Notes: a model not told the origin generated them from the letters alone. A stretch of 64,000 nucleotides of DNA from Pontibacillus chungwhensis BH030062 (GCF_000770675.1 NZ_AVBG01000010.1:1-64000), one strand, 5' to 3'; positions 52,596-61,848 are shown, numbered from the stretch's first letter. Translations and numbers: made by a program.

Positions 52596-52654
52596 GGGCT
52601 GGCTGGAGGACCACTCGCTTTCCTGCGGGAGTCTCGCAGTCCTCCAGCCAGCCC
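52596..52654. repeat. GC-rich fold-back element, copy 6 (minimal form)
   Basis: Only the two ends of the family: arm GGGCTGGCTGGAGGAC (52596-52611), CTCGCTTTCCTGCGGGAGTC TCGC in the middle, then a perfect 16-bp complement (52639-52654). The central 60-70 bp of the long form is absent. Confidence 0.88.
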
Positions 52655-52724
52655 TGATCATAAATGGGTTAACGGACCTACGGACATAAATATCATCCAA
52701 GCTTTGAGTCTTCATACAAAAAGA

Positions 52725-52752
52725 GAAGGACGAAACAATGGTTTCGTCCTTC
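52725..52752 (-). terminator. Terminator of coiA
   Basis: GAAGGACGAAAC / GTTTCGTCCTTC with an AATG loop; TCTTTTTG follows on the minus strand. Confidence 0.9.
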
Positions 52753-52781
52753 ACATTTATTATGCGTTTGCAAAAAATAGT

Positions 52782-53951
52782 TTAAAGAAGCGAGTGATTT
52801 AAGAGTTCTTTCAAGACCCACTCATCTTGTTCTATGGCCTCATGAGCATTTTTGGGTATTAGAAGGTTCACCTGCTTTACATACTGTCCATTATTTAGTT
52901 TCTTCAAGTAACCTATTACGCATAATACATCTATATAGTGTTGGATTGGGTTTGGTTCGTTTCTTAATAAGGGGGCTTTTAGTTCTGGGGATTGGTTGAA
53001 TGGGTAAACAGGTAAGGAGAAGGGTTCGCCTATGGGTCGAGGCTCGATCTCGTCGATTATAACCTTCGCTTGCCACTGATAGGGTGGGAGGTCGTATAAG
53101 AAGGCAAAGGGGACAGGTAGATGGATAAGAGAGGGTAATGTGCTTGGGTGTAAGCGTCTGAGATAAAGCCATTGCCTCCAAGGAAAGTCTGTGCTGCTTT
53201 TCATCTTTCCTGGCACTTGTTTTCTGAGCTTTTTCTTTTCTTTTAACCAAGATTGATAAACATACGAGGGAGAAACAGATTTAGGAAAAGATAAGATAGA
53301 AGCTAATGTACAAGTAGTATTAGTGAAGAAAGAGAGCTTTCCAATCGTTTTTCGGTTGGTCAGCAGTGTAGGGTGTGAGAAACGTGCAAACTGTTTTGTA
53401 GTGGAGCAATAAAACAATAGCATAGGATGCGGGGATGTCTTAAATTGTTGGAAGAAGTTCTTTTCAAAAGAGGTTAGCGAGAGCATATTGGTGTGTAATC
53501 GTTTAAGTCGATTCCCACCTAAAATCCAGAGCGGGATGATGCCTTCAGATTTATAACCTTCTGTACGCAATTTGATCATTTCCGGGGAAATACGACAACA
53601 CTGATACTCGATTGCGACACGTTTCTTCCTTATCGTTAACAATAGATCAGGCCGCTGTTGTATAGAGGGTAGATAAGACTCGAGCTCTACATGATAACCC
53701 TGCAAACGAAGCCACTCATACAATTGCCACTTCCCCGCTTCATGATAAGCCCCCTCTCCTACATCATGAACATTACATTCCGAGCGAGGTTTGTGTGCAT
53801 AATGGGGAATCATTTTAGAACCAGCCTTCAGAATAACTTCTTCAGAACAAGCCGGGCAATAAAACGGCTGACGTCTTAATTCATGAATCTCCTCCTTTGT
53901 GTATTTTGCTAAAACATATGACACACCACTTTGCGTAATAGCACTTAGCAT
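52782..53951 (-). CDS. coiA: Competence protein CoiA
   Basis: A 389-residue CoiA: N-terminal zinc-finger-like part (PFYCPACSEEVILKAGSKMIPHYAHK, about 29-54), then the PD-(D/E)xK-type nuclease core (HEAGKWQLYEWLRLQGYHVELESYLPSIQQRPDLLLTIRKKRVAIEYQC) and a long C-terminal domain. CoiA acts on incoming DNA after uptake during transformation. It precedes pepF on the same strand. ATG 53951 lies after GGAGGTG. Confidence 0.93.
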   Translation of the reverse strand: MLSAITQSGVSYVLAKYTKEEIHELRRQPFYCPACSEEVILKAGSKMIPHYAHKPRSECNVHDVGEGAYHEAGKWQLYEWLRLQGYHVELESYLPSIQQRPDLLLTIRKKRVAIEYQCCRISPEMIKLRTEGYKSEGIIPLWILGGNRLKRLHTNMLSLTSFEKNFFQQFKTSPHPMLLFYCSTTKQFARFSHPTLLTNRKTIGKLSFFTNTTCTLASILSFPKSVSPSYVYQSWLKEKKKLRKQVPGKMKSSTDFPWRQWLYLRRLHPSTLPSLIHLPVPFAFLYDLPPYQWQAKVIIDEIEPRPIGEPFSLPVYPFNQSPELKAPLLRNEPNPIQHYIDVLCVIGYLKKLNNGQYVKQVNLLIPKNAHEAIEQDEWVLKELLNHSLL

Positions 53952-54109
53952 AAATCACCTCCAGCTTATTCTATTCTTCACTTATGCTCAGAATCCTCTG
54001 TTGAAGTTTAATGTTGTTATTCTTTATAATAAGCTTGTTCAAAAATAGCGCAGGATTGTTGAAGACTCGAAACTGAGAGAATGTTTTCGTTAACTTCAAT
54101 TGAGCATAA

Positions 54110-54190
54110 GGTGGGCCTGGAAACCACTCGCTTTCCTGTGGGGAGCTGGCGAGCCTCCTCAGCCGGCTTCCGGGGTCTCACCTAGAATAA
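54110..54190. repeat. GC-rich fold-back element, copy 7a (left half only)
   Basis: GGTGGGCCTGGAAACCACTC GCTTTCCTGTGGGGAGCTGG matches the left half of copy 2 almost exactly. It breaks off at GGGGTCTCACCTAG, and no right half pairs with it. Confidence 0.75.
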
Positions 54191-54298
54191 AAGTGCAAGC
54201 GTGGTGCTAGGACCGTACGGATAAACGAAAACATGCCATGTAGGGTGACATCTAACCACCTGTTGTTAACTGCGGGACCGTTCACCCTTTTAATGTCA

Positions 54299-54407
54299 GG
54301 GCTTGTTCAGGGACTGCGAGACTCCCGCGGGAAAAGGAGCCAGTATAGTTCCGGCGTGGAGGCTTCCCAGCTCCCCGCAGGAAAGCGAGTTGTCCCCGAG
54401 CAAGCCC
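54299..54407. repeat. GC-rich fold-back element, copy 7b
   Basis: Outer arms GGGCTTGTTCAGGGAC (54299-54314) and GTCCCCGAGCAAGCCC (54392-54407) pair over 16 positions with one G-T and one mismatch. The core has GCGAGACTCCCGCGGG and CCGCAGGAAAGCGAGT. Its right arm resembles that of copy 2 (CAAGCCC). Confidence 0.85.
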
Positions 54408-54482
54408 AAGCGCTCATAATCGTAACGGCCCTTTCCATACTAAAATGTCTCAGCTTTAAGTCTTCCATAACTACTATAAAGA

Positions 54483-54512
54483 AACCCTGATCCTCGGTGA
54501 GAATCAGGGTTA
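54483..54512 (-). terminator. Terminator of cls
   Basis: AACCCTGATCCTC / GAGAATCAGGGTT with a short loop, seven bases past the gene end. Confidence 0.85.
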
Positions 54513-54518
54513 TACCCG

Positions 54519-56030
54519 TTATAGAAGTGGCGACAGGAGGCGTGCGGTGGATTCCATAAAGCGTTTAGCCAATGCTCGCTTACGGAAATCCTCAAGGATA
54601 ATTTGATTAGATGATTGAATGTCTAGCTCGTAATCGTCCACTAAGGTTTTCGTACTCTTTGTGCGATACAAGAACGCATTTACTTCGAAATTTAAATGGA
54701 AACTACGCATATCCATGTTTGATGTACCGATCGAGGCAAGTTCCTGGTCAATAATCATAATCTTGCTGTGCATGAACCCTTTATGGTACTCGTATATATT
54801 TACCCCGGCTTCTAGAAGTTCCGGGAAATAGGAACGGGAAGCATGGAAGACAATGCGCTTGTCTGGACGACTGGGCATTAGAATTTTCACATCTATCCCG
54901 CTTAGCGCGGCAGCTTTTAATGCTGTGAGGATATCTTCATCCGGTATAAAGTAGGGTGAAGCGATCCAAATGGAATGTTTAGCTGAGACGATCATGGAAA
55001 AGAATACGTGTTTAATGACTTCCCACTCATTATCGGGACCACTTGCAATCATTTGCACGCCGCCTAGATTATCACGCTCCACCAGTTGGGGCGATAAATA
55101 CTCATTCGTAAGAAGCGCTTCATCCGTCATGTAGTACCAGTCTTGTAAGAAGATTAATTGTAAGCTGCGAACTGATTCCCCTTGAACGAATAAATGAGTA
55201 TCACGCCAGAAGCCGTAGTATTCATGACGGCCTAAATATTCATCACCAATATTTAAACCGCCTACAAAAGCGGTGTTGCCGTCTACGACGATAATCTTGC
55301 GATGATTACGGAAATTAATCTTATTATTCAAGAACGGTAATTTAACAGGAAGGAACGGTTTCATTTCAACTCCTGCTTCTTTTAACTCTTCTTTATACTG
55401 ACTAGAAAGTTTCCAACTCCCTACAGCATCGTATAAGAATCGGACTTTCACTCCACTCCGAGCCTTATCCATTAGAATTTGCTTAATTTCATTCCCAATG
55501 TGATCATGCCTGACAATGTAATATTCGATGTGAATATGGTGAGTAGCCTTTTTTAATTCTTTAAGAATTTCATCAAAGGTTTCATCTCCATTTGTTAATA
55601 CTTTCGTTTCTGTTCTAAATGTAATCGGTGAATGTCCCAATCGTTGGGCGAGACGAACCAACAGTTTTTGGTGATCCCCCATCTGTTCAACCTGATAAGG
55701 CATTATATCCGTTTCGCCCTCAATCTTACGGAAGGCTTCCTCATCCAACGCTCCCTTTTTACGAAACATCTTTTTCTTTCGATAATTTTGCCCAAAAAGG
55801 ATGTAAAAGAAAAATCCGACTATGGGCAAGGCTGCTAAGACGAGCAACCAAGTTAGAGTCTGTGTGGGATGACGATTTTCAAAGAAAATGAGTAAGCCAA
55901 TAAATATGGCTGAAATCGTAAACAAGAGTGAAATGGCTCCAATAAGCCATCCTTGCCACAATTCTTTTGTTACATAGAATACTCCAATTAATATCCCCAT
56001 AAAAACGAGAACCTGAATCCGTTTGAACAT
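54519..56030 (-). CDS. cls: Cardiolipin synthase
   Basis: A 503-residue phospholipase D-type synthase: two N-terminal membrane helices (about 6-22 and 30-50, with WLLVLAALPIVGFFFYILFG after them), and two HKD motifs, HRKIIVVDGNTAFVGGLNIG (about 241-260) and HSKIMIIDQELASIGTSNMD (about 421-440). It joins two phosphatidylglycerols into cardiolipin. Cardiolipin is important for salt adaptation. It is inserted between coiA and mecA, where B. subtilis has no such gene. ATG 56030 follows GAAAGGAATCGAAGCTT. Confidence 0.95.
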   Translation of the reverse strand: MFKRIQVLVFMGILIGVFYVTKELWQGWLIGAISLLFTISAIFIGLLIFFENRHPTQTLTWLLVLAALPIVGFFFYILFGQNYRKKKMFRKKGALDEEAFRKIEGETDIMPYQVEQMGDHQKLLVRLAQRLGHSPITFRTETKVLTNGDETFDEILKELKKATHHIHIEYYIVRHDHIGNEIKQILMDKARSGVKVRFLYDAVGSWKLSSQYKEELKEAGVEMKPFLPVKLPFLNNKINFRNHRKIIVVDGNTAFVGGLNIGDEYLGRHEYYGFWRDTHLFVQGESVRSLQLIFLQDWYYMTDEALLTNEYLSPQLVERDNLGGVQMIASGPDNEWEVIKHVFFSMIVSAKHSIWIASPYFIPDEDILTALKAAALSGIDVKILMPSRPDKRIVFHASRSYFPELLEAGVNIYEYHKGFMHSKIMIIDQELASIGTSNMDMRSFHLNFEVNAFLYRTKSTKTLVDDYELDIQSSNQIILEDFRKRALAKRFMESTARLLSPLL

Positions 56031-56192
56031 AAGCTTCGATTCCTTTCTCCAGCTGAAATCCCTTTTGCCCTTTTATATACGAAGGTTCTACTTCACTTGT
56101 TTCAATTATATGTACATAAAATAAAGGTCTTCCTTTTATTTTTCACGAGATAGCAAACCTTCATCCAAAAGAATGCTGTATAACGTATAAAA

Positions 56193-56220
56193 GAGCGGCT
56201 CCTTATAAAAGGTGCCGCTC
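56193..56220 (-). terminator. Terminator of mecA
   Basis: GAGCGGC...GCCGCTC, with CCTT/AAGG further inside, and CTTTTATAC on the minus strand. Confidence 0.85.
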
Positions 56221-56225
56221 ATTTT

Positions 56226-56915
56226 TTACTTTGCCGGAAAGTAACTACTAATATGCTCTAGTGCATTTTCACTGAAGATCGTTTTACCGTATTCTTCTAA
56301 GCGATGAACTGTAAGTGGCGATTCATGGCCAAACTCTAGTAGTTGACTCAAAATATTCTCTTGAGATTCGTCGCTTAACTGCCCATCCGCAAATTGAACA
56401 TATAGATAATAAGATCCATCAAAGTGATACAATTGATCTTCTACATATTGTTCATTCAAGAAGTAATGACTTAACTGGATGACATCTTCAAAGTCACGGA
56501 AGCCAATGACAAAGGATAAATTGTCGGATTCCACTGCTTCGTCTTCTCCATCCTGGTCTCCTTCTTGGTTCGCGTTTACTTCTTGATCAAGAAGAGATTC
56601 AAGCTTCTCATCGACAGGCATATCTAATGTCTTACCATCCTCTGTTGGTAATTCAAGTTTGTGACCATCCTTTGAAACTTGAGCTTTCGTTACAACAATT
56701 TCTAGCCCTTTATCCATGGCCTGTACTTGAATCCACAGCGGACCGTCTATATTAAAATCTGCTTCATCGTTTACTTCGTCCATCATTTGCCAGAAGAGCT
56801 GTTCACTTCTATCTCTATTGTACCAAATCTCTTCGCGGTCAAAACCTCGATCTTCAATATCAATGTAGGAAACATAGAACTTTACTGTGTTTTCATTAAT
56901 GCGTTCGATTTCCAT
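56226..56915 (-). CDS. mecA: ClpC adaptor MecA
   Basis: A 229-residue adaptor: N-terminal substrate-binding part (MEIERINENTVKFYVSYIDIEDRGFDREEIWYNR), an acidic linker (NANQEGDQDGEDEAVESD), and the C-terminal ClpC-binding domain (FVIGFRDFEDVIQLSHYF; YYLYVQFADGQLSDESQENILSQLLEFG). It delivers ComK and other proteins to ClpCP and inhibits competence. I start at ATG 56915, eight bases after AAGGGAG. Position near spx as in B. subtilis. Confidence 0.95.
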   Translation of the reverse strand: MEIERINENTVKFYVSYIDIEDRGFDREEIWYNRDRSEQLFWQMMDEVNDEADFNIDGPLWIQVQAMDKGLEIVVTKAQVSKDGHKLELPTEDGKTLDMPVDEKLESLLDQEVNANQEGDQDGEDEAVESDNLSFVIGFRDFEDVIQLSHYFLNEQYVEDQLYHFDGSYYLYVQFADGQLSDESQENILSQLLEFGHESPLTVHRLEEYGKTIFSENALEHISSYFPAK

Positions 56916-57236
56916 GGAACTCGCTCCCTTCTGTTGATTAGTTAAAGGTGGAAGGGAAAACTTCACCCTTTCAATATTGCTATTACTTTACCTTACCCTC
57001 ATATGACTATTCTCAATCATTTGATGTGCTCTTGCTACGTTTAATACCATTTTATGATACTACCCTGCTAATTGAAAACAGAATTGCTCATAAAATTAAA
57101 AACAAACGAATGACCTAGACGAGATCCGTAATCATGATCTCCCATGGTTGTACATATAAGTAATAGTAGAGGGTTAGTTAATTTAACATTGTAGCTTATT
57201 TGGGCAGCTTTGTCACTAGAAGTGGGAGGTTTTTTT

Positions 57237-57902
57237 GTGGATTTTGAGATCATTCAATCTATTCTTATTATCGTTGGAATTGACTTGGTTCTAGGAGGGG
57301 ATAACGCCATTGTGATTGCCCTTGCAAGCCGAAATTTACCGACTAGCCAGCGGAACAAAGCAATCTTACTTGGTACAGGCCTTGCTGTAGGGTTAAGAAT
57401 TGTAATGACAGGAATAGCTGTCTTTCTGCTTCAAATTCCATTCCTACAATTTGTCGGTGGTGTCCTACTCGTTTATATCGCTATGACCCTAGTCACAGAG
57501 CAGGAAGATGGCCCTGAAATTCAAGCTCACACAACTCTTATGGCAGCTGTCAAAACCATTGTATTCGCTGATCTCGTAATGGGATTTGATAATGTGTTAG
57601 CCATTGCCGGAGCTGCTAGAGGGGAAGTCTACCTAGTTGTATTTGGCTTGCTTATTTCGGTCCCTATTATTATTTGGGGAAGTAAATTGATTCTTGCCCT
57701 AATGGAAAGATTCCCTTTACTTATATACATAGGGGCATCTGTACTCGCTTATACAGCAGCAGAAATGATATTAGGTGAAGCAACGTTACAGTACTTCTAC
57801 AGCGGCTTCCCAATCCTCCACTGGATTATACCTCCCCTTACCATTGCAATTGTTATGGCTACTGGGATTTGGTACAACCTCCTGAAAGAACGTTCATCAT
57901 AA
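57237..57902 (+). CDS. yjbE: TerC-family membrane protein (YjbE)
   Basis: A 221-residue TerC-family protein with about seven helices and paired acidic motifs for metal binding: GIDLVLGGDNAIVIALASRNLP (about 16-37) and KTIVFADLVMGFDNVLAIAGAARG (about 107-130). Relatives (YjbE, MeeF/MeeY, YkoY) are involved in Mn2+ export or metalation of secreted proteins. GTG 57237 follows GGGAGG after seven T. No Mn2+ (yybP-ykoY) riboswitch was recognised upstream. Confidence 0.92.
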   Translation: MDFEIIQSILIIVGIDLVLGGDNAIVIALASRNLPTSQRNKAILLGTGLAVGLRIVMTGIAVFLLQIPFLQFVGGVLLVYIAMTLVTEQEDGPEIQAHTTLMAAVKTIVFADLVMGFDNVLAIAGAARGEVYLVVFGLLISVPIIIWGSKLILALMERFPLLIYIGASVLAYTAAEMILGEATLQYFYSGFPILHWIIPPLTIAIVMATGIWYNLLKERSS

Positions 57903-57909
57903 AAAAATA

Positions 57910-57945
57910 AACCTGCATTCCTTATTTATGAGGACTGCAGGTTTT
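57910..57945. terminator. Bidirectional terminator between yjbE and spx
   Basis: AAACCTGCA / TGCAGGTTT with an inner TCCT/AGGA, A-run before and T-run after. Confidence 0.9.
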
Positions 57946-57948
57946 TGT

Positions 57949-58344
57949 TTAATTAACTAAGCGCTGAGCTTCTTGTAATTGAAATGTACGTACTTTTCTT
58001 GGAAGGAAACGACGGATTTCATCTTCATTGTATCCAACTTGGAGACGTTTCTCATCTACAATAATAGGTCTTCTAAGTAATCCAGGATGGTCTGCAATCA
58101 TATCAAACAGCTCTTTCATTGGAAGCTGATCCAGATCTACATTCATTTTTTGGAAAACCTTAGAGCGAGTTGAGATAATTTCATCCGTGCCATCTTCTGT
58201 CATTCGTAAAACTTCTTTAATCTCATCAATTGTCAAAGGTTCTGAGAAAATGTTACGTTCTTGAAACGGGATTTCATGCTCCTCTAACCATGCTTTCGCT
58301 TTACGACATGATGTACAGCTTGGAGAAGTATAAAGTGTTACCAT
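57949..58344 (-). CDS. spxA: Transcriptional regulator Spx
   Basis: A 131-residue ArsC-fold regulator: redox switch CTSC (Cys 10 and 13), RNAP-alpha-binding region, and the RPI motif [27 protein letters not shown] (about 89-115). Spx binds RNA polymerase under disulfide stress and turns on thiol genes; YjbH (48776-49669) targets it to ClpXP. ATG 58344 follows GAGGAGTGAAGCTTGT; the frame is open a little further up. Confidence 0.97.
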   Translation of the reverse strand: MVTLYTSPSCTSCRKAKAWLEEHEIPFQERNIFSEPLTIDEIKEVLRMTEDGTDEIISTRSKVFQKMNVDLDQLPMKELFDMIADHPGLLRRPIIVDEKRLQVGYNEDEIRRFLPRKVRTFQLQEAQRLVN

Positions 58345-58690
58345 ACAAGCTTCACTCCTCAATAGATTTATTACGAAAAAAGTACTTTTAATCGTTTATT
58401 AAATTAAAATTAGTTTAAATAAGTATCTAGTTTAAGTATACTATAGATGTTTTAAATTGGATAGATGCTATATATATATGTTTATTAAATTCCACAAAAC
58501 TTATACAATATCCTCTGTTATAAGGGATATTCCACCTCTTCAATAGTATTAAACGTATTAGAAGCAGAAAAGTTTCAAAAAAATGAAGGTTAGTGGATAT
58601 TTTTTAGATTACGCTTCATTAATCCCAAAATTAGAGCAGTCTGTTTTTAAGCCAGGAGCTTGTTAAAAACGATTTCATCTTCCCTATGTA
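58345..58690. other. Intergenic region upstream of spx
   Basis: About 350 very AT-rich bases between spx and the yjbC terminator. It must hold the spx promoter(s). I could not single out one promoter with confidence. No small gene or repeat seen. Confidence 0.45.
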
Positions 58691-58696
58691 AAAATA

Positions 58697-58729
58697 AAGC
58701 AAGCAGATTCAATCATTCTCTGCTTGCTT
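58697..58729 (-). terminator. Terminator of yjbC
   Basis: AAGCAAGCAGA / TCTGCTTGCTT, 11-bp perfect stem; TTTATTTTTAC follows on the minus strand. Confidence 0.88.
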
Positions 58730-58739
58730 CATTTCAAAG

Positions 58740-59330
58740 TTAAGCGTTTTCAGGCTTTTTCAAAGCATTTAGAATGTTGTCCATATCTCGGTCTTCATCA
58801 AGCGTTAGCACTTCATCTACAGGCTGATAAGACTTCCCATACAACTCTTTATCTTTGTACGTGTGGATTTTTTGGTACATTTCTTTCATTTTCTCGTAAA
58901 TGGAAGCTTCGGATTCGTGCTCAGGGGACCAGAAGAGGATTTCCATTTCGTTTAACTCATTTGTCGCAAGGGAACGACGAGCATAACCAATGGATTTTGC
59001 GTGTTCGAATCCTTCTTTTTGATAAAAGCGGAGGCGTTTTTCGGTGTCAGTATCGTCATAATCGACCGGTTCAACCTCAAGGATGATCGGCTTACCTTTT
59101 TCTTTCAATTTCTGAATTAACTTATGCCCAATTCCCTTCCCGCGCGTTTTCGCAGAAACCCAGACATAATCAATAAAGATGAAAGAATCAAACTCTGCAT
59201 ACATGAGGACATGTTCATCGCTCTCGTCCTTCTTGTAGACATCGCCTTGTTCTTTCAAAAGTCTTTCCATGTGTTCTCTAGACTTCATTTCTTCGATAGG
59301 AAAATACTTATTAAGCTTTTCATACCAATT
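58740..59330 (-). CDS. yjbC: GNAT acetyltransferase YjbC
   Basis: A 196-residue GNAT protein: MNWYEKLNKYFPIEEMKSREHM, the acetyl-CoA loop FIDYVWVSAKTRGKGIGHKLIQKLKEKG (about 53-80), and EKRLRFYQKEGFEHAKSIGY. It matches YjbC, which lies beside spx in B. subtilis and is stress-inducible with it. I start at ATG 59330 (AAGGAG seven bases upstream); the frame is open to 59414. Confidence 0.92.
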   Translation of the reverse strand, partial: NWYEKLNKYFPIEEMKSREHMERLLKEQGDVYKKDESDEHVLMYAEFDSFIFIDYVWVSAKTRGKGIGHKLIQKLKEKGKPIILEVEPVDYDDTDTEKRLRFYQKEGFEHAKSIGYARRSLATNELNEMEILFWSPEHESEASIYEKMKEMYQKIHTYKDKELYGKSYQPVDEVLTLDEDRDMDNILNALKKPENA

Positions 59331-59820
59331 CATTGATCTACTCCTTATTTTGTAGTCTTCTTTATTATAACGAATATTCTCCATTTTGTTAAATTTATCT
59401 TGGTCATGCCCCACGAAACTTGGAATACCCTCTGCTGATTATTATGAAACATCAAGTTGGTAATCATGCAAATTTGGGGTGTAGGGATGTTTGTTGTTAG
59501 AGGAAACAGCAGTTAGTAATGAAAAAGTCTAAATTGGTTCAACCATTACGTTTCTAAAACGAAGCTAGATCTACATTGAACTCCAATATATGAAAGCTTA
59601 TGCGGAAGCTATTCGCTCTACAATCCACATAATCAAATCCATAAAGTTAGAAGATTCGCTTTATTTTGTTATAATTTTGTGCTAATATAATGCTCAAATG
59701 ATTTAATTTTCTAACAATTCTGTAAAAAAGGGCTATTTGTACGATGTTCGTCTACTTATTCGGATGTCGATTTTCTTTTTTTAAATCCTTTTTCACTTTA
59801 ATGTGCTAAGTTGGCAAAAC
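59331..59820. other. Intergenic region between yjbC and the opp terminator
   Basis: About 490 AT-rich bases. It must contain the yjbC promoter (minus strand). I saw no gene with a ribosome-binding site longer than 10 codons and no clear repeat. Confidence 0.45.
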
Positions 59821-59824
59821 AAAA

Positions 59825-59853
59825 AAAGCCCATCTATCTAAAAGATGAGCTTT
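59825..59853 (-). terminator. Terminator of the opp operon
   Basis: AAAGCCCATCT / AGATGAGCTTT (one G-T), then a T-run of seven on the minus strand, just after oppF. Confidence 0.9.
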
Positions 59854-59857
59854 ACTA

Positions 59858-60805
59858 TTATTGAGTTTGAAGTTGCTGTTGATAGGCTTCATATTCTTTC
59901 TTTGTACAAGAAACCCAGTGGCCTGGACTTACTTCACGCCATTCTGGTTCCTCCCCGTCCATCTCTCTTCGATGCTCTTCTACATCGTACGTAACACGCT
60001 TACGGTTACGTTCGTAATCTGGGTCAGGGTGAGGAATTGCAGACATTAATGATTTCGTGTAAGGGTGGAAAGCATTTCGGTATAAATCTTCACTGCTAGC
60101 TACTTCTACTAGCTTACCGAAATACATAACTCCAATTCGGTCACTAATGTATTTAACCATCGATAAATCGTGTGCGATAAATAAATACGTCAAGTTCTTT
60201 TCCTCTTGAAGTTCTTTCAACAAGTTTACAACCTGGGCTTGAATGGAAACGTCAAGTGCAGATATTGGCTCATCGGCAATGATAAAGTCAGGGTCTACGG
60301 CAAGAGCCCTGGCAATCCCAATACGCTGACGCTGTCCTCCAGAGAACTCGTGCGGATAACGGTTTGCGTGTTCACGGTTTAGACCGACCGTTTCAAGAAG
60401 TTCTACAACACGCTCTTTACGCTCTTTCTTATCCTTTGATAGTCCATGGATATCAATTCCTTCTGCAATGATATCAGACACGGTCATACGCGGGTTTAAC
60501 GATGCATAAGGGTCCTGGAAAATCATCTGCATTTTACGGTTGAACTTCTTCAAGTCAGCTTTCGATTTCTTACCATGAACGTTCTCTCCGTCGAAGATGA
60601 CTTCACCGTCTGTAGCATCATATAGGCGAATTATCGTTCTTCCAGTAGTTGACTTTCCACAACCAGATTCGCCTACAAGTCCAAATGTTTCACCGCGATA
60701 GATATGAAAGTTTAGGCCATCTACGGCTTTGACCTTATGATCTCCTCTACCGAAGTGTTGTTTTAGATTTTTTATGTCTACTAATACTTCTTGGTTATTG
60801 GCCAT
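59858..60805 (-). CDS. oppF: Oligopeptide ABC transporter ATP-binding protein OppF
   Basis: A 315-residue ABC ATPase: Walker A GESGCGKST (about 44-52), Q-loop FQDPYASLNPRM, signature FSGGQRQRIGIARAL (about 154-168), Walker B FIIADEPISALD (about 175-186), and the C-terminal OppD/F module (HPYTKSLMSAIPHPDPD). It drives peptide import with OppD. It overlaps oppD by one base. Opp would be the route for re-import of the signal peptide proposed for the 4.8-6.4 kb system. Confidence 0.97.
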   Translation of the reverse strand: MANNQEVLVDIKNLKQHFGRGDHKVKAVDGLNFHIYRGETFGLVGESGCGKSTTGRTIIRLYDATDGEVIFDGENVHGKKSKADLKKFNRKMQMIFQDPYASLNPRMTVSDIIAEGIDIHGLSKDKKERKERVVELLETVGLNREHANRYPHEFSGGQRQRIGIARALAVDPDFIIADEPISALDVSIQAQVVNLLKELQEEKNLTYLFIAHDLSMVKYISDRIGVMYFGKLVEVASSEDLYRNAFHPYTKSLMSAIPHPDPDYERNRKRVTYDVEEHRREMDGEEPEWREVSPGHWVSCTKKEYEAYQQQLQTQ

Positions 60806-61848
60806 TAACGTTCACCAGCCTTTTCCTTAAAATGCTCAATACGCTTTTGCACAACAGCAGGTGGTTCCACTTTAGGTGCATCTTCGTGAAGAAGCCATGT
60901 TGCAGCATAGTGCGTATCACTTACTTTGAACATTGGGGGCTCCATTTCAAAGTCGACCTTCATTGCATAGCTGTTACGAGCAGCAAATGCATCTCCTTTA
61001 GGAGGGTTCGTCAAATCAGGTGGAGAACCAGGGATCGCTTGAAGCTCCCCTTCTTCAGCGTCTAAGCTTGGCATAGAAGCAAGCAGCCCCCATGTATAAG
61101 GGTGTTGAGGGTTGTAGAACACTTCATCAACAGAACCTGTTTCAACAATCTTCCCACCGTACATTACGGCTACACGATCGGCTACGTTTGCCACCACGCC
61201 AAGGTCGTGTGTAATGAAGATAATCGACGTATTCGTCTTCTTTTGGATATCTTTCAATAATTCTAATATTTGAGCTTGAATCGTTACATCAAGCGCTGTA
61301 GTTGGCTCATCCGCAATTAATAATTTTGGATCAGATGCTAAAGCTACAGCAATCATGGCACGCTGTCTCATACCACCTGAGAATTCATGCGGGTACTGAT
61401 CAACACGTTGTTCAGGCTTTGGAATTCCAACAAGATCAAGAAGTTCAATCGCACGTTTTTTTGCATCAGTCTTCGCAATTTTACGGTGCTTAATCATGCT
61501 CTCCATAATCTGACGTCCAATTTTCATAGTTGGGTTTAGAGAAGTCATGGGATCTTGGAAGATCATTGCGATATCTTTACCGCGAACTTTCTCCATTTGC
61601 TTGTCAGACTTTTGTGCGAGATCTGTTCCTTCAAATAAAATTTCTCCACCTTTAATTTCTCCTGGTGGCATCGGAATAAGACGCATAATCGATTGAGTGG
61701 TTACACTTTTACCAGAACCGGACTCTCCTACGATTGCAAGTGTCTCACCTTTTTTCACGTGAAAGTTCACCCCGCGTACCGCTTGCACTTCTCCTGCGAA
61801 CGTATTAAATGAAACTTTCAAATCGTTTACTTCTAGGATATTTTCCAT
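60805..61848 (-). CDS. oppD: Oligopeptide ABC transporter ATP-binding protein OppD
   Basis: A 347-residue ABC ATPase: Walker A GESGSGKSV (about 40-48), signature FSGGMRQRAMIAVALA (about 157-172), Walker B LLIADEPTTALDV, then the C-terminal PHPYTWGLLASMPSLDAEEG module. Pairs with OppF on the OppBC channel. It starts 19 bp after oppC ends. The order oppB-C-D-F on the minus strand follows oppA. Confidence 0.97.
   Translation of the reverse strand: MENILEVNDLKVSFNTFAGEVQAVRGVNFHVKKGETLAIVGESGSGKSVTTQSIMRLIPMPPGEIKGGEILFEGTDLAQKSDKQMEKVRGKDIAMIFQDPMTSLNPTMKIGRQIMESMIKHRKIAKTDAKKRAIELLDLVGIPKPEQRVDQYPHEFSGGMRQRAMIAVALASDPKLLIADEPTTALDVTIQAQILELLKDIQKKTNTSIIFITHDLGVVANVADRVAVMYGGKIVETGSVDEVFYNPQHPYTWGLLASMPSLDAEEGELQAIPGSPPDLTNPPKGDAFAARNSYAMKVDFEMEPPMFKVSDTHYAATWLLHEDAPKVEPPAVVQKRIEHFKEKAGER

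Noticed and set aside
57060-57236. Mn2+ (yybP-ykoY) riboswitch before the TerC-family gene
   Set aside because: The region is AT-rich and lacks the conserved paired-loop sequences.
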